Positions 41,301-53,300 of a DNA stretch of 64,000 nt are shown in pieces (the first letter of the stretch is position 1; every line of letters begins with the position of its first letter). This DNA comes from Streptomyces violaceusniger Tu 4113 (GTDB taxonomy: Bacteria; Actinomycetota; Actinomycetes; Streptomycetales; Streptomycetaceae), in assembly GCF_000147815.2 (NCBI RefSeq), contig NC_015957.1:3224001-3288000 (forward strand), given 5' to 3'. The notes beneath the pieces were generated by a model, which was given only the letters and a program-made list of their open reading frames with translations, was not told the origin of the DNA and did no database searches. The translations under genes were made by a program, and so were the position numbers.

Positions 41301-44300
41301 CCAGCAGCCGGGCGAGCCGGTTGGCCTCCTGGTCGAGCGTGGCATAGGCCAGCGTACGGTCGCCGCCGAGCAGCGCGGGGGCCGCCGGGGTGCGGGCCAC
41401 CTGCTCCTCGAAGCGGCTGACCAGGGTGCCGGTGGGGGCGGGGCGCGCGGTGTCGTTCCAGTCGACCAGTATGCGGCGACGCTCGTCCTCGTCCATGATC
41501 GCGAGCGCGTCCAAGCCGCGGTCCGGGTCCTGGATCGCACTGCGCAGCAGCCGGATGAGCCGACGGACGAAGCCTTCGACCGTCTCCGCGTCGAACAGGT
41601 CGGTGGCGTACTCCACGGACCCGTTCATGCCGGCGGGCAGACCGTCGGCGTCATGCGTCTCCGTGAAGCCGAACATGAGGTCGAAGCGGGCGACCTTCAT
41701 GCCCACGAACTCCTCCTCGCCCCGCACCTCGGGCAGGTCCACCACGGGTGTGGCGTCGTTCTGCAGCCCGAAGGCGACCTGGAACAACGGGTTGCGGGAG
41801 GGATCGCGCTCGGGCTTGAGGGCGTCCACCAGCCGCTCGAACGGCATGTCCTGGTGCGCGTAGGCGGCCAGGTCGGTCCCGCGCACCCGGTCCAGCAGCT
41901 CCCGGAAGCCGGGGTTGCCCGAGGTGTCGGTGCGCAGCACCAGGGTGTTGACGAAGAACCCGACCAGGTCCTGTACGGCCTCGTCGGTGCGGCCCGCGAT
42001 GGGGCTGCCCAGTGGGATGTCCGGTCCCGCCCCGAGCCGGGTCAGCAGGGTCGCGAGCCCGGCCTGGAGCACCATGAACACCGTCACCCCGCACCGGCGG
42101 GCGAGCTCGGTGAGCCCGGTGTGCGTCTCGGCGTCCACCTGGAAGACCACATCGTCGCCGCGGTAGCTGGGCACGGCCGGACGCGGGCGGTCGGTGGGCA
42201 GGGCCAGCTGCTCGGCCGCGCCCTCCAGGGTCTCGGTCCAGAAACGCAGTTGTCGGGCGAACGGGCTGTCCGGCCCGGCCTCCTCGTCCAGCAGCTCGCT
42301 CTGCCACAGGGTGTAGTCGCCGTACTGGACCGGAAGCGGCTCCCAGTCCGGGGCCTGGCCGTGCAGTCGCGCCGCGTAGGCGGTGCTGATGTCCCGGCAC
42401 AGTGGGTCCATCGACCAGCCGTCACCGGCGATGTGGTGCACCACCACCAGCAGCACATGCGTCCGCTCGTCCAGCCGCAGCAGCTCCACGCGCAGCGGCG
42501 GGTCCACCGCCAGATCGAAGGGGCGGCGGGCCGCCTCGGTCAGCGCCTCTGCGACCCCGTCGGCGGCCACCGTGGTCACCGGCAGGTCGATCCGCAGTCC
42601 CCCGGGGTCCAGGACGCACTGCCAGGGGACGCCGGCCTCGTCGGGGAAGACCGTGCGCAGCGCCTCGTGACGGGCCATGACATCGGCCACCGCCGCGCGC
42701 AGCGCGCCGGCGTCCAGCGGACCGTGGAGCCGCATCGCGATCGGCATGTTGTACGTGGCGCTGGCGCCCTCGTACCGGTCGATGAACCACAGCCGCCGCT
42801 GGGCGTGGGACAGCGGCAGCCGGTCCGGATGGGACATCCGGCGCAGCGCGGGCCGCAGCGCCGCCGTCTCCCGGCCGAACCAGGCCGCGACCCCGCCGAC
42901 CGTCGGGTTCTCGAACAGCGTCCGCACCGGCACCTCGGCCCCGAGCGTGGAACGGATGCGGCCGGCCAGCCGGCTGGCGAGCAGGGAGTGCCCGCCGAGC
43001 TGGAAGAAGTCGTCGTCCACGCCGATCGCGGGCAGCGTGAGCACCTCGGCGAACAGAGTGCTCAGCACCTGCTCCAGCACGGTGCGCGCGGGCCGGCCGG
43101 CCGCGACCGGCGCCTGCGGCGCGGGGAGTGCGGCTCGGTCCAGCTTGTCGTTGGGCGTCCGCGGCCACTCGGACATCGGCACGAACACCCGCGGCACCAT
43201 GTGGTCCGGAAGCGCCGCGGCGGCGGTGGCGGCGACCACGTCCACGTCGGGGCCGGGGCCGTCTTCGGCCAGCAGATAGGCGACCAGGCGCGGTTCGCCC
43301 GGCTGGTCCTCCCGTACCGTCACGACCGCCTCGGCCACGCCCGGCGCTCCGGACAGGACGGCCTCGATCTCGGCCGGTTCGATCCGGAAGCCGCGCAGCT
43401 TCACCTGGTGGTCGGCCCGGCCGAGGAAGTCCAGTTCCCCGTCGGGGAGCCGGCGCACCAGGTCGCCGGTGCGGTACATGCGGGCTCCGGGCGGACCGAA
43501 GGGGTCGGCGACGAACCGGTCGGCGGTCAGGTCCGGACGGCCCCAGTAGCCGCGGGCCAGCGGCAGGCCCGCGATGTACAGCTCGCCGGTGACACCGGCC
43601 GGGGCTGGGGCCAGCGTGCTGTCCAGGACCCGCACCCGGGCGTGCGGGATGGGGCGGCCGATGGAGGGGCGGCCGCCGGTCAGCGGGCCGCTGACGGTCG
43701 CGCAGACCGTGGTCTCGGTGGGCCCGTACGCGTTGATCATGGTGCGGCCGGGGGCCCAGCGGGCGACGAGATCGGCGCCGGTGGCCTCGCCCGCCACCAC
43801 CAGGGCGGTCAGGCTGGGCAGATCCTCCTCGCCCACCGCCCCGAGCGGGGTCGGCGGGATGGTGGCGTGGGTGACCCGGTGCTCGGCGATCAGTTCGAGG
43901 AGCGCGGGCCCCGGCAGCAGTCGGTGCTTGGGGGCGAGCACCAGGGTGGCGCCCGTCAGCAGCGCCATGCACACCTCCCACACGGAGGCGTCGAAGCTCG
44001 GCGAGGCGAACTGCAGCACCCGGCTGCCGGGGCCCGCGCCGAGCCGGCGGGTGTGCAGATCGGCGAGTGCGGCCAGCGCGGTGTGGGTGACGACGACGCC
44101 CTTGGGGCGACCGGTGGAGCCCGAGGTGTAGATCATGTAGGCGGCGTTGGCGGTGGCCAGGGCGCCGGCCCGGTCGGCGTCGCCGAGGTCGGTGTCGGAG
44201 GCCGCGGCGAGCGCGTCCGCGACCGCCGGGTCGTCCAGGCACAGCCGCGGCAGCACATCGGCGGGCGGCAGCGGGTCCTGGACGGTGTCGGCGGTGATGA

Positions 44301-47300
44301 CGAGGGCCGGACGCGCGTCGTCCAGCATGAAGGCGATGCGCTCATGCGGGTAGTCGGTGTCGACCGGCAGGTACGCGGCCCCGGCCTTCGCCACCGCCAG
44401 CACCGCGGTGATCCAGGCGACGGACCGGGGCAGGGCCACCGCCACGAACCGCTCGGGCCCGGCGCCCATCGCCACCAGGCGCCGGGCGAGCCGGTTGGCG
44501 TGCCGGTTCAGCTCGTCATAGCTCAGCTCCTGGCCCTCCCAGCGGACCGCGCACGCCTGGGGCGCGCGGGCGGCCACCCGCTCGAACAGCGCGGCCAGAT
44601 GGCCGTCCGCCACCGGCTCGTCCGGGCCGTTGCCGACCGAGAGCAGCGCCTGGCGCTCGCCGTCGGCGAGCAGGTCCAGCCGTCCCACCCGGGCCTCGGG
44701 CCGGGTGGCGAACGCGGACACCGCCCGGGCCAGCCGGTCCAGCATGGCCCGGGCCCCCGCCGCATCCAGCACATCGGGCTGATAGGTGATGCGCAGCTCC
44801 AGCCGCTCCCCGGGGAAGGCGTGGAAGACGAACGGGTAGTGGCTGGCGTCGGTGCTCACCGCGGACGTCACCTCGAGACCGGTCGCGCCGAGGTCGGGCA
44901 GCGCCTGCTGCAGCGGGAAGTTCTGGAACGAGATGACGGTGTCGAACAACTCGCGCCGCCCCGCGGCCCGCTGGATGTCGGCCAGCCCCAGGTGATGGTG
45001 GTCCAGCAACCGCACCTGCCGCTCCTGGAGCAGCTTGGCCGTCTCCACCAGGGTCTGCTCGGGGCGCACCGCCGCCCGCACCGGAATGGTGTTGATGAAC
45101 ATGCCCAGCATGTCCTCCACACCGGGCAACTGCGCCGGACGGCCGGAGACGGTGGTGCCGAACACCACGTCGCTCTGCCCGGTGGCCCGTGCGATCAGCA
45201 CGGCGAGCGCCGACTGCACCACCGTGTTCAGGGTCAGGCCGAACGTGCGGGCGGTGGCCGTCAGCGCGGCCGTCGTCTCCTCGGGCAGCTCGGCGGTGAG
45301 CCGCTCCGGGACCACGACCGCGCCGGAGCGCTCCCCGGGCGCCAGCACCGTGGCGTCCCCCAGACCGGCCAGTTCCTCGCTCCAGGCGCGCTCGGCTGCC
45401 GCCCGGTCCTGCCGGCCCAGCCAGGCCAGATAGTCCCGGTAGGCGAACGGCGGCCGTACGGCGCCGTCACCGCCGTACAGCGCGAACAGCTCGGCGAACA
45501 GCATCGGCATCGACCAGCCGTCCACCAGCATGTGATGGTTGGTGAACAGCAGCGCGCGGCGGTCGGGGCCCAGCGTGACGACCGTGAAGCGCAGCAGTGG
45601 TGCGTTGCCCAGGTCGAATCGGTGGCCGCGCTCCCGCTCCACCAGCCCCGCCAGCCGGCTCTCGCGTTCGGTCGGCGCGCAGCCGGACAGATCCACCTCC
45701 GTCCAGGGCAGCTCGACCGCGTCCACGACCACGCCGACGGTCTCCCGCAGCCCGTCCTGCCGGAACTCGGTGCGCAGCAGCGGATGGCGGCGGATCAGCT
45801 CGTCCCACGCGGCGCGCAGCCGCGCCGTGTCCAGCGGGCCGCGCACCTCCAGGGTGAGCAGCGAGGTGTACAGGTCGACCTGGCCCTCGCTCAGCTGACT
45901 CTGGAACATCAGGCCCTGCTGCAGCGGGGCGAGCGGCACCACGTCCACCAGCGTGGGCCTGGCGGCCTCCAGCCGCTCCACCTCGTGCAGGGACAGTGAC
46001 ACCAGCGGGAAATCGGACGGGGTGCGGCCGCCCGCGCCGGGCCGGGCGGCGTAGGCGGCGAGCGCTTCCACCGACCGCAGCCAGGCCTGCGACAGCTCCC
46101 GCACGTCCGCTTCGGACAGCAGCTCGCCCGCCCACGTCCAGGTGGCCACCAGCGTGGGGCCCTCCGGCTGGTCCTGGGTGACCAGGGTGAGGTCGAGGGC
46201 GTGCTCCAGCGGCATCTGCGGGTCGGCACCGCCGAGCGGCCCGGCCGGGCCGATCGGCGCCCAGTCCTCGTCCGTCCGCCCGGCGGTGAACCGGCCCAGA
46301 TAGTTGAACCCCCACCCGGCGCGCGGCAGTTCGGCCAGCGTCGCGGCGGTGCGCGAATTGAGGTACCGCAGCAGGCCGTACCCGGCGCCGTCGCCGGGGA
46401 CGGCCCGGATCTGCTCCTTGATCCGCTTGACCGCCTGGCCGAGGGAGGGGCCGCCGGCCGTGGCGTCCGCCCAGTCCAGCGGGCCGGGGTCGAGCCGCAC
46501 CGGGTGCTGCTCGGTGAACCAGCCGACCGTACGGGACAGATCGGCGCCCTCCAGCAGGTCGTGCCGGCCGTGGCTCTCCACGTCCACCAGCGGACCGTCC
46601 GGGTGCTGGCCCCGCCGTCGCCGCCAGTCGGCGACGGCGACCGCGAACCCGGCCAGCAGCACCTCGTTCACCCCGGTGGCGAAGGCGGTGGGCAGCGTGG
46701 TGAGCAGCGGCGCGGTGTGCGCGGCGGACACGGTCACGGTCAGGGTGCGGGCCGTGGCGGCCACGTCCCGGGCCGGGTCCAGAGGACGGTCGGCCACCGG
46801 CAGGTCCGGGGTGCGCAGCAGCCCCGTCCACACCTCCAGCTCCCGCTCCACCTCCGGGGTGTGCGCCAGCGCGGCCAGGCCGGTGGCCCAGGTCCGCAGC
46901 GAGGTGGTGGCCGGCGGCAGCTGGGCCCGTCGGCCGGCGGCCCGCGCCTGCCAGGACAGGGCCAGATCCTCCAGCAGGATCCGCCAGGACACCCCGTCGA
47001 CGGCCAGGTGGTGCACGCTCAGCAGCAGCCGCCCGGCACGCTCAAGGCCGGCGTCGAACCACACGGCGTCCAGGACGGTGCCCGCCGCCGGGTCCAGCCG
47101 GGCCCGCGCCTGCGGCAGCTCCGTGCGCAGCGCGCCGGCGAAGGCATCCTCGTACGGGTCGGCGCCCCCGTCCGCTCCGGCCACCGTGACCTCGACCGCG
47201 GTCAGCAGCGGAGCGGCGGACACCCGGCCGGGTTCGCGTACGGTCAGCCGCCAGTCGCCGTCCCCGGTGTCCAGCCGCAGCCGCAGCGCGTCATGGTGGT

Positions 47301-50300
47301 CCACGAGAGCCTGCAGGACCTCGGTGAGCGCCTCTGCGGTGGAGCCCGCGGGCACCGTCACCACGAACGCCTGGTGGAAGCCGTCGATGGGGCCGCCGAG
47401 TTCGCGCTGCGCCGCGACGATCGGGGTGAGCGGCAGCTCACCCGAGGCCGACGGGCCAGGGGTGTCGGCCGTCTCGTCCGCGGTCACCGGTGTGGCCGCG
47501 GCCGCGAGGGCCGCCACGGTGCGGCGGGTGAAGACATCGCGCGGGCTCAAGCCCAGCCCGGCCCGGCGGGCCCGGCTGACCAGCTGGATGGAGATGATGC
47601 TGTCGCCGCCGAGGGCGAAGAAGTCGTCATCGGCACCGACCGCGGGCAACCCCAGCACCTCGGCGAACAGTGCGCACAGCGTGTGCTCGGCCGGGGTGGC
47701 CGCGGGCCGCGAGGAGGCCGCGGCGGCGAAGTCGGGCGCCGGCAGGGCGCCGGTGTCCAGTTTGCCGTTCGCCGTCAGTGGCAGCTCGGCCATCGGTACC
47801 ACCGCGGCCGGGACCATGTACTCCGGCAGTGTCCGGGCGAGATACTCGCGCAGCTCCGCCGGGTCGCAGGGGCCCGCGGCGGCGACGGCGTACGCCACCA
47901 GCCGGGTCACGCCCGGCGTGTCGCTACGGGCCACCACGGCGGCCCGGGCCACCGAGGGGTGACCGGTGAGCGCCGCCTCGATCTCGCCGAGCTCGATGCG
48001 GTGCCCGCGGACCTTGACCTGCTCGTCCGCGCGGCCGAGGAACTCGATCTGCCTCTCGGCCGACCAGCGCACCACATCGCCGGTCCGGTACATCCGGCCG
48101 CCCGGGGCGAACGGGTCGGCGACGAACCGGTCCGCCGTGAGCGCCGGCCGCCCGGCATAGCCGCGCGCCAGCTGCGGCCCGGAAAGATACAGCTCCCCGG
48201 GGGCGCCCGGGGGCACCGGCCGCAGCGCGTCGTCGAGGACGTACGCCTGTGCACCGCGCAGCGGCCGTCCGACCACGGGGTGTTCCGCGGCCGCCAGCGG
48301 AGCCGACAGGGCGTCGATCGTGAACTCGGTGGGACCGTAGAAATTGTGCGCGGCGGTCGCCGGGGCCGCCGCGCGCAGCCGGCCCCACAGGTCCGGACCG
48401 AGCGCCTCGCCGCCGAGCATCAGCACCGCGGGCGCCGCGTCGGCCTCCAGCAGGCCCGCGTCCAGCAGCCGCGCGGCGTAGGAGGGGGTGATGTCGAGGA
48501 AGTCGACGCGGTGCTCGGCGACGTACGCCACCAGGGCCCGTGGATCGCGGCGCGTGTCGTCGTCCACCACGTGCAGTTCATGGCCCGCGAGCATCCACAG
48601 CACCCCGTCGAAGGAGGTGTCGAACGACAGCGACGCGGTCATCGCGGCCCGGAAGCGGCGTCCCCCCGCGGCCGCCACCGCGGGCTCGACCAGGTCGCGC
48701 CGGTGGGCGGCGAACAGGCTGACCAGGTTGCGGTGTTCGACCCCCACGCCCTTGGGCACACCGGTGGAGCCGGAGGTGTGGATGAGGTAGGCCAGGTTCT
48801 CCGGCCGCACCGGGCCGCCGCGCTCCTCGTCGGCCAGGGCCCGCCCGGGCAGCGCGGCCAGTTCGGCCGCGGTCCGCGGGTCGTCGAGGACGACCAGGGG
48901 CACGCCGGTGAGGGCCGGGGCCGGTCCGGTCGCGGTCACGACCGCGGCCGGGGCGGTGTCCTCGATCACGAAGCGGATGCGCTCGGGCGGAAGCCCGGGG
49001 TCGATGGGGACGTACGCGGCGCCCGCCTTGAGCACCGCGAACATGGCGACGATCGCGTCCACGCCGCGGGGCAGCAGCAGCCCGACCGTGTGCTCGGGCC
49101 CGGCGCCCCGGGCGGCCAGGAGCCGGGCGAGCCGGTTGGCCCGCTCGTCGAGCTGGGCGTAGGTCAGCGTGCCGCCCGCGCCGACCAGCGCCGTGCGGTC
49201 CGGGGTGCGGGCGGCGGCATCCTCCAGCAGCCGGCCGACGGTGCCGGCCGCGGCCGAGGCGGCCGCGCCCCGGCCCCAGCCGAGGACGGTGCGCTGCGCG
49301 GCGGGGTCCAGCAGCCGCACCCGGCCCACCGGCTGCTCCAGGTCGTCGGCGAGGCGTGCCAGGACGTGGTGCAGGCAGGACGCGACGGTCCGCACCTGCT
49401 CGGCGGTGAACACATCGGTGCGGTGGCCCAGGCGCAGCCGCAGCGCGTCGCCCGTCATCACCGCGATGCTCAGTGGGTAGTGGGTGTCGTCGCTGCCGTC
49501 GATGCCCGCCACGTGCCAGGCGCCGTCGGCCGTCCGCAGCGATTCGGGCGGGAACGGATAGTTCTCGATCACCAGCAGGGTGTCGAACAGCTCGCCCACC
49601 CCGCCCAGACGCTGGACCTGTGCCAGCGGCAGATGGTGATGGGCGGTCAGCTCCGCCTGCTCCTGCTGCAGCCGCTCCAGCAGGGCGCGTACGGGCTCGT
49701 CCGGGCGGAACCTCGCCCGCACCGGGAGGGTGTTGATGAACAGGCCCACCATCAACTCGACGCCGTCGACCTCCGCGGGCCGCCCGGCGACGGTGCCGCC
49801 GAAGACCACGTCCCGCGACCCGGTCAGGGCGCCCAGGACGATCGTCCACGCACCCTGCACCACGGTGCCCAGGGTGATGCCGTGGCGGCGGCCCGCAGCC
49901 TCCAGGGCAGCGGTGAGCGGTGCGCCGAGGTCCACGGCCAGCTCCTCGACGGCTCCGCCGGCGGGCGGGGCGTTCGCCGGGGCGAGCCTCGTCGGCCCCG
50001 GCAGGTCCGCCAGCGCCGCCCGCCAGGCCGCCTCGGCCGCCCCCCGGTCCTGGCCGCGCAGCCAGTCGAGATACCGGTGGGAGGGCACGGCCCAGGGCGT
50101 GGCCGAGCCGGAGTCCGCCCCTTCCGCGGCGTACGCGGAGAGGATGTCGCGCAGCAGCAGCGGCACCGACCAGCCGTCCAGCAGCAGGTGGTGATGGCGG
50201 AAGACCAGGATGTGCCGGTCCTCGCCGGCGCGCGCCAGCAGGAACTGGAACAGCGGCGGCCGGTCCGGGGCGAACCGCGGCTGCTCGACCGACACCCGCT

Positions 50301-53300
50301 CCAGCTCCGCCGCCCGCGCCCGCTCGTCCAGATGGCGCAGGTCGATCCGGTGCCAGGGCACCGTGAACGCCCGGGGCACGAACTGCACCGGCACTCCGGA
50401 CCCGTCGTCCCAGAAGCCCGCGCGCAGCTGGGGGTGGCGGCGCAGCGTGGCCTCCACCGCCCGCCGCAGCCGCTCCGGGTCGACCGTGCCCTCGAGCGTG
50501 AAGCGGAACTGGACGGTGTACGCGTCGGGCTGCTCGGTGTCGTAGGCGGCGTGGAACAGCAGGCCCCGCTGGAGCGGGGCGAGCGGCAGCACGTCGGCGA
50601 GCGGACCCGACTCGGCCGCGAGCGTGTCCAGCTGGTCCTGCGTCAGCCCGGCCAGGGGGACGTCGGCGGGTACGAGGCCGCCGTTGCCGGGGCGGGCGGC
50701 ATGGGCGGCCAGGCCGTCCAGTGCCCGGCGCCACCTCTGGGCGAGCGCCTCCAGCGCCACCTCGTCCAGGACGCCGTCGGGCCAGGACAGCACCGCGGTG
50801 AGCGCGGGCCCGCCGGCCCCGTCCTGGGCCACCACGTCGACCTGCAGGGCATGCGAGACCGGCATCGCCGGGTCGTCGCCCCCGCCGAACCCCTCCAGGC
50901 CGGGCAGCGGCGTCCAGGGCCGCCCGGGGTCGGCCGCACCGAACCGGCCCAGGTAGTTGAAGAGGATCTGCGGGCGGGCCCCGTCGTCCGGCAGGGTGCC
51001 CGACGGGGCCAGATAGCGCAGTACGCCGTAGCCGACGCCGCCGTCCGGGACCTCCCGCAGCCGCTCCTTGACCTCCCGCAGTGCCCGGCCGGCGGCCGGG
51101 CCACCCGCGGCGAGCTCAGCGAAGTCCAGGGCGCCCAGGCCGAGGCGGACCGGGAAGAGGGCCGTCAGCCAGCCCACCGTGCGGGTCGGGTCGGCCCCGT
51201 CGGCGAGCGCGTCGCGGCCGTGGCCCTCCAGGTCCAGCAGCACCTCCGGCGCCGCCCCGCCGTGCTCCCGACGCCAGTCGGCGACTGCGGCGGCGAACCC
51301 GGCCAGCAGCACCTCACGCGCCCCGGTATGGAACGCGGCCGGGACCGTGGTCAGCACGGACTCGGCCAGAGCGGTGGGCAGCGTGACCGTCATCTGCCGC
51401 CGCGCCCCGGCCACATCGGCCGCCGGGTCCAGCGGCCGGGCCCCCAGAGTCGGCTCCTCGGCGGCGGTCAGCACCGCCCGCCAGTACACGGCCTCGCCGT
51501 CCCGGGCGCCGGTCGCCGCCTGCTCGGCCAGCAGTCCGGCGAAGCGGCGCAGCGAGGTGCCCACGGGTGCGGGCCGCGGGTCGCGGCCCTCGCGGACCGC
51601 GGTGAAGGCGGCGGCCAGATCGGGCAGCAGGACGCGCCAGGAGACTCCGTCGATCACCAGGTGGTGGACGGCCAGCACCATCCGCCCGGGCCGGTCGCCC
51701 CCCGCGTCGCACCACACCGCCTGCAGCATCGTTCCGGCGCGCGGGGCCAGCCGGTCCACCGCGGCGCGCACCGCCTGCGCGGTCGCCTCGGCCGGTGCGT
51801 CGGCATCGGCATCGGCGTCGGCGAGCGGCACCCGCCGCAGGCGGTCGGCGGCCCGTACGGCGCCGGGTGGGGCGACGGCCAGCCGCCACGGGCCGTCGCC
51901 GTCGTCCAGCAGCCGGGCGCGCAGCGCGTCATGGCCGTCGAGGAGCGCCTGCAGGGCCGCGGTCAGCTCCTCGTGGCGCGCGCCGGGCGGGGTGGTGAAC
52001 GTCATCACCTGGTGGTAGCGGTCGATGGCGCCGCCCCGCTCCTGGAGCCAGCGGATCACCGGGGTCGCGGGCAGCTCCCCGGTGCCGTCGTCGCCGTCAC
52101 CGCCCTGGGCCGCGCCGCGTTCGGCCACCGCGGCCAGCGCCTCGACCGTGCGGCACCGGAACACCTCACGCGTGGTGAACCGCAGCCCCGCGCGGCGAGC
52201 CGCGCCGACCAGCTGGATCGAGACGATGCTGTCGCCGCCCAGGGTGAAGAAGTCGTCGTCGATGCCGACCCGCTCCAGATGCAGCAGCTCGGCGACGATG
52301 TCGCAGAGCACCGTCTCCTCTTCGGTGCGCGGCTGCCGCCCCGACACCTCGGCACCCGGGTCGGGCGCGGGCAGCGCGGCGCGGTCGACCTTGCCGTTGA
52401 CGGTCAGCGGAAGCGCCGGCAAGGTCACGAACGCGCCGGGGACCATGTAGTCCGGCAGCGCCGCCATGGCCCCCGCGCGCAACGCCGACACCTCCGGCCG
52501 CGCACCGGAGGCGGGCACCACATAGGCCACCAGCGTGGTCTGCCCGGGCCGGTCCGTCCGGGGCACCACGGCGGCCTGCGCGACATCCGGCAGATCCGCG
52601 AGTACGGCGGCGACCTCGCCGGGTTCGACGCGGAACCCGCGGATCTGGACCTGGTCGTCGGCCCGGCCCAGGTACGCGAGCGAACCGTCCGCGCGCCGCC
52701 GTGCGAGGTCGCCGGTGCGGTACATCCGCTCGCCCGGGCGGCCGAAGGGCGCGGCCACGAAGCGGCTCGCCGTCATCCCGTGGCGGCCCAGATAGCCGCG
52801 GGCGAGGCCGGGACCGGTCACATACATCTCGCCCACCGCGCCCTCGGGCACGGGCTGCAGCGCCTGGTCGAGCACGAGCACCCGAAGGTCGCCGAGCGGG
52901 CCGCCGATGAGGCTGCCGGTCGCGCGGGCCGCCGTGGCGCGGTCGAGCCCGAGGTGGGTGACATGGACCGTGGTCTCGGTGATGCCGTACATGTTGGACA
53001 GCACCGGCGTGTCCTCGGCGCGGTGGTCGTACCAGCCCTCGAGCCGCCCCAGGTCGAGCGCTTCGCCGCCGAACACCACGTGGCGCAGGGCCAAGTGGCG
53101 CCCGGGCCGCTCCCGGTCGGCCTGGATGAGCGGGTAGAAGGCCGACGGAGTCTGGTTCAGGACCGTGACCTCCTGCTCGGCCAGCAGGTCCAGGAAGTCC
53201 TCGGGGGAGCGGGAGACGTCGAACGGGACGACCACCAGCCGCCCGCCGTGCAGCAGCGGACCCCACACCTCCCACACGGAGAAGTCGAAGGCGAGCGAGT

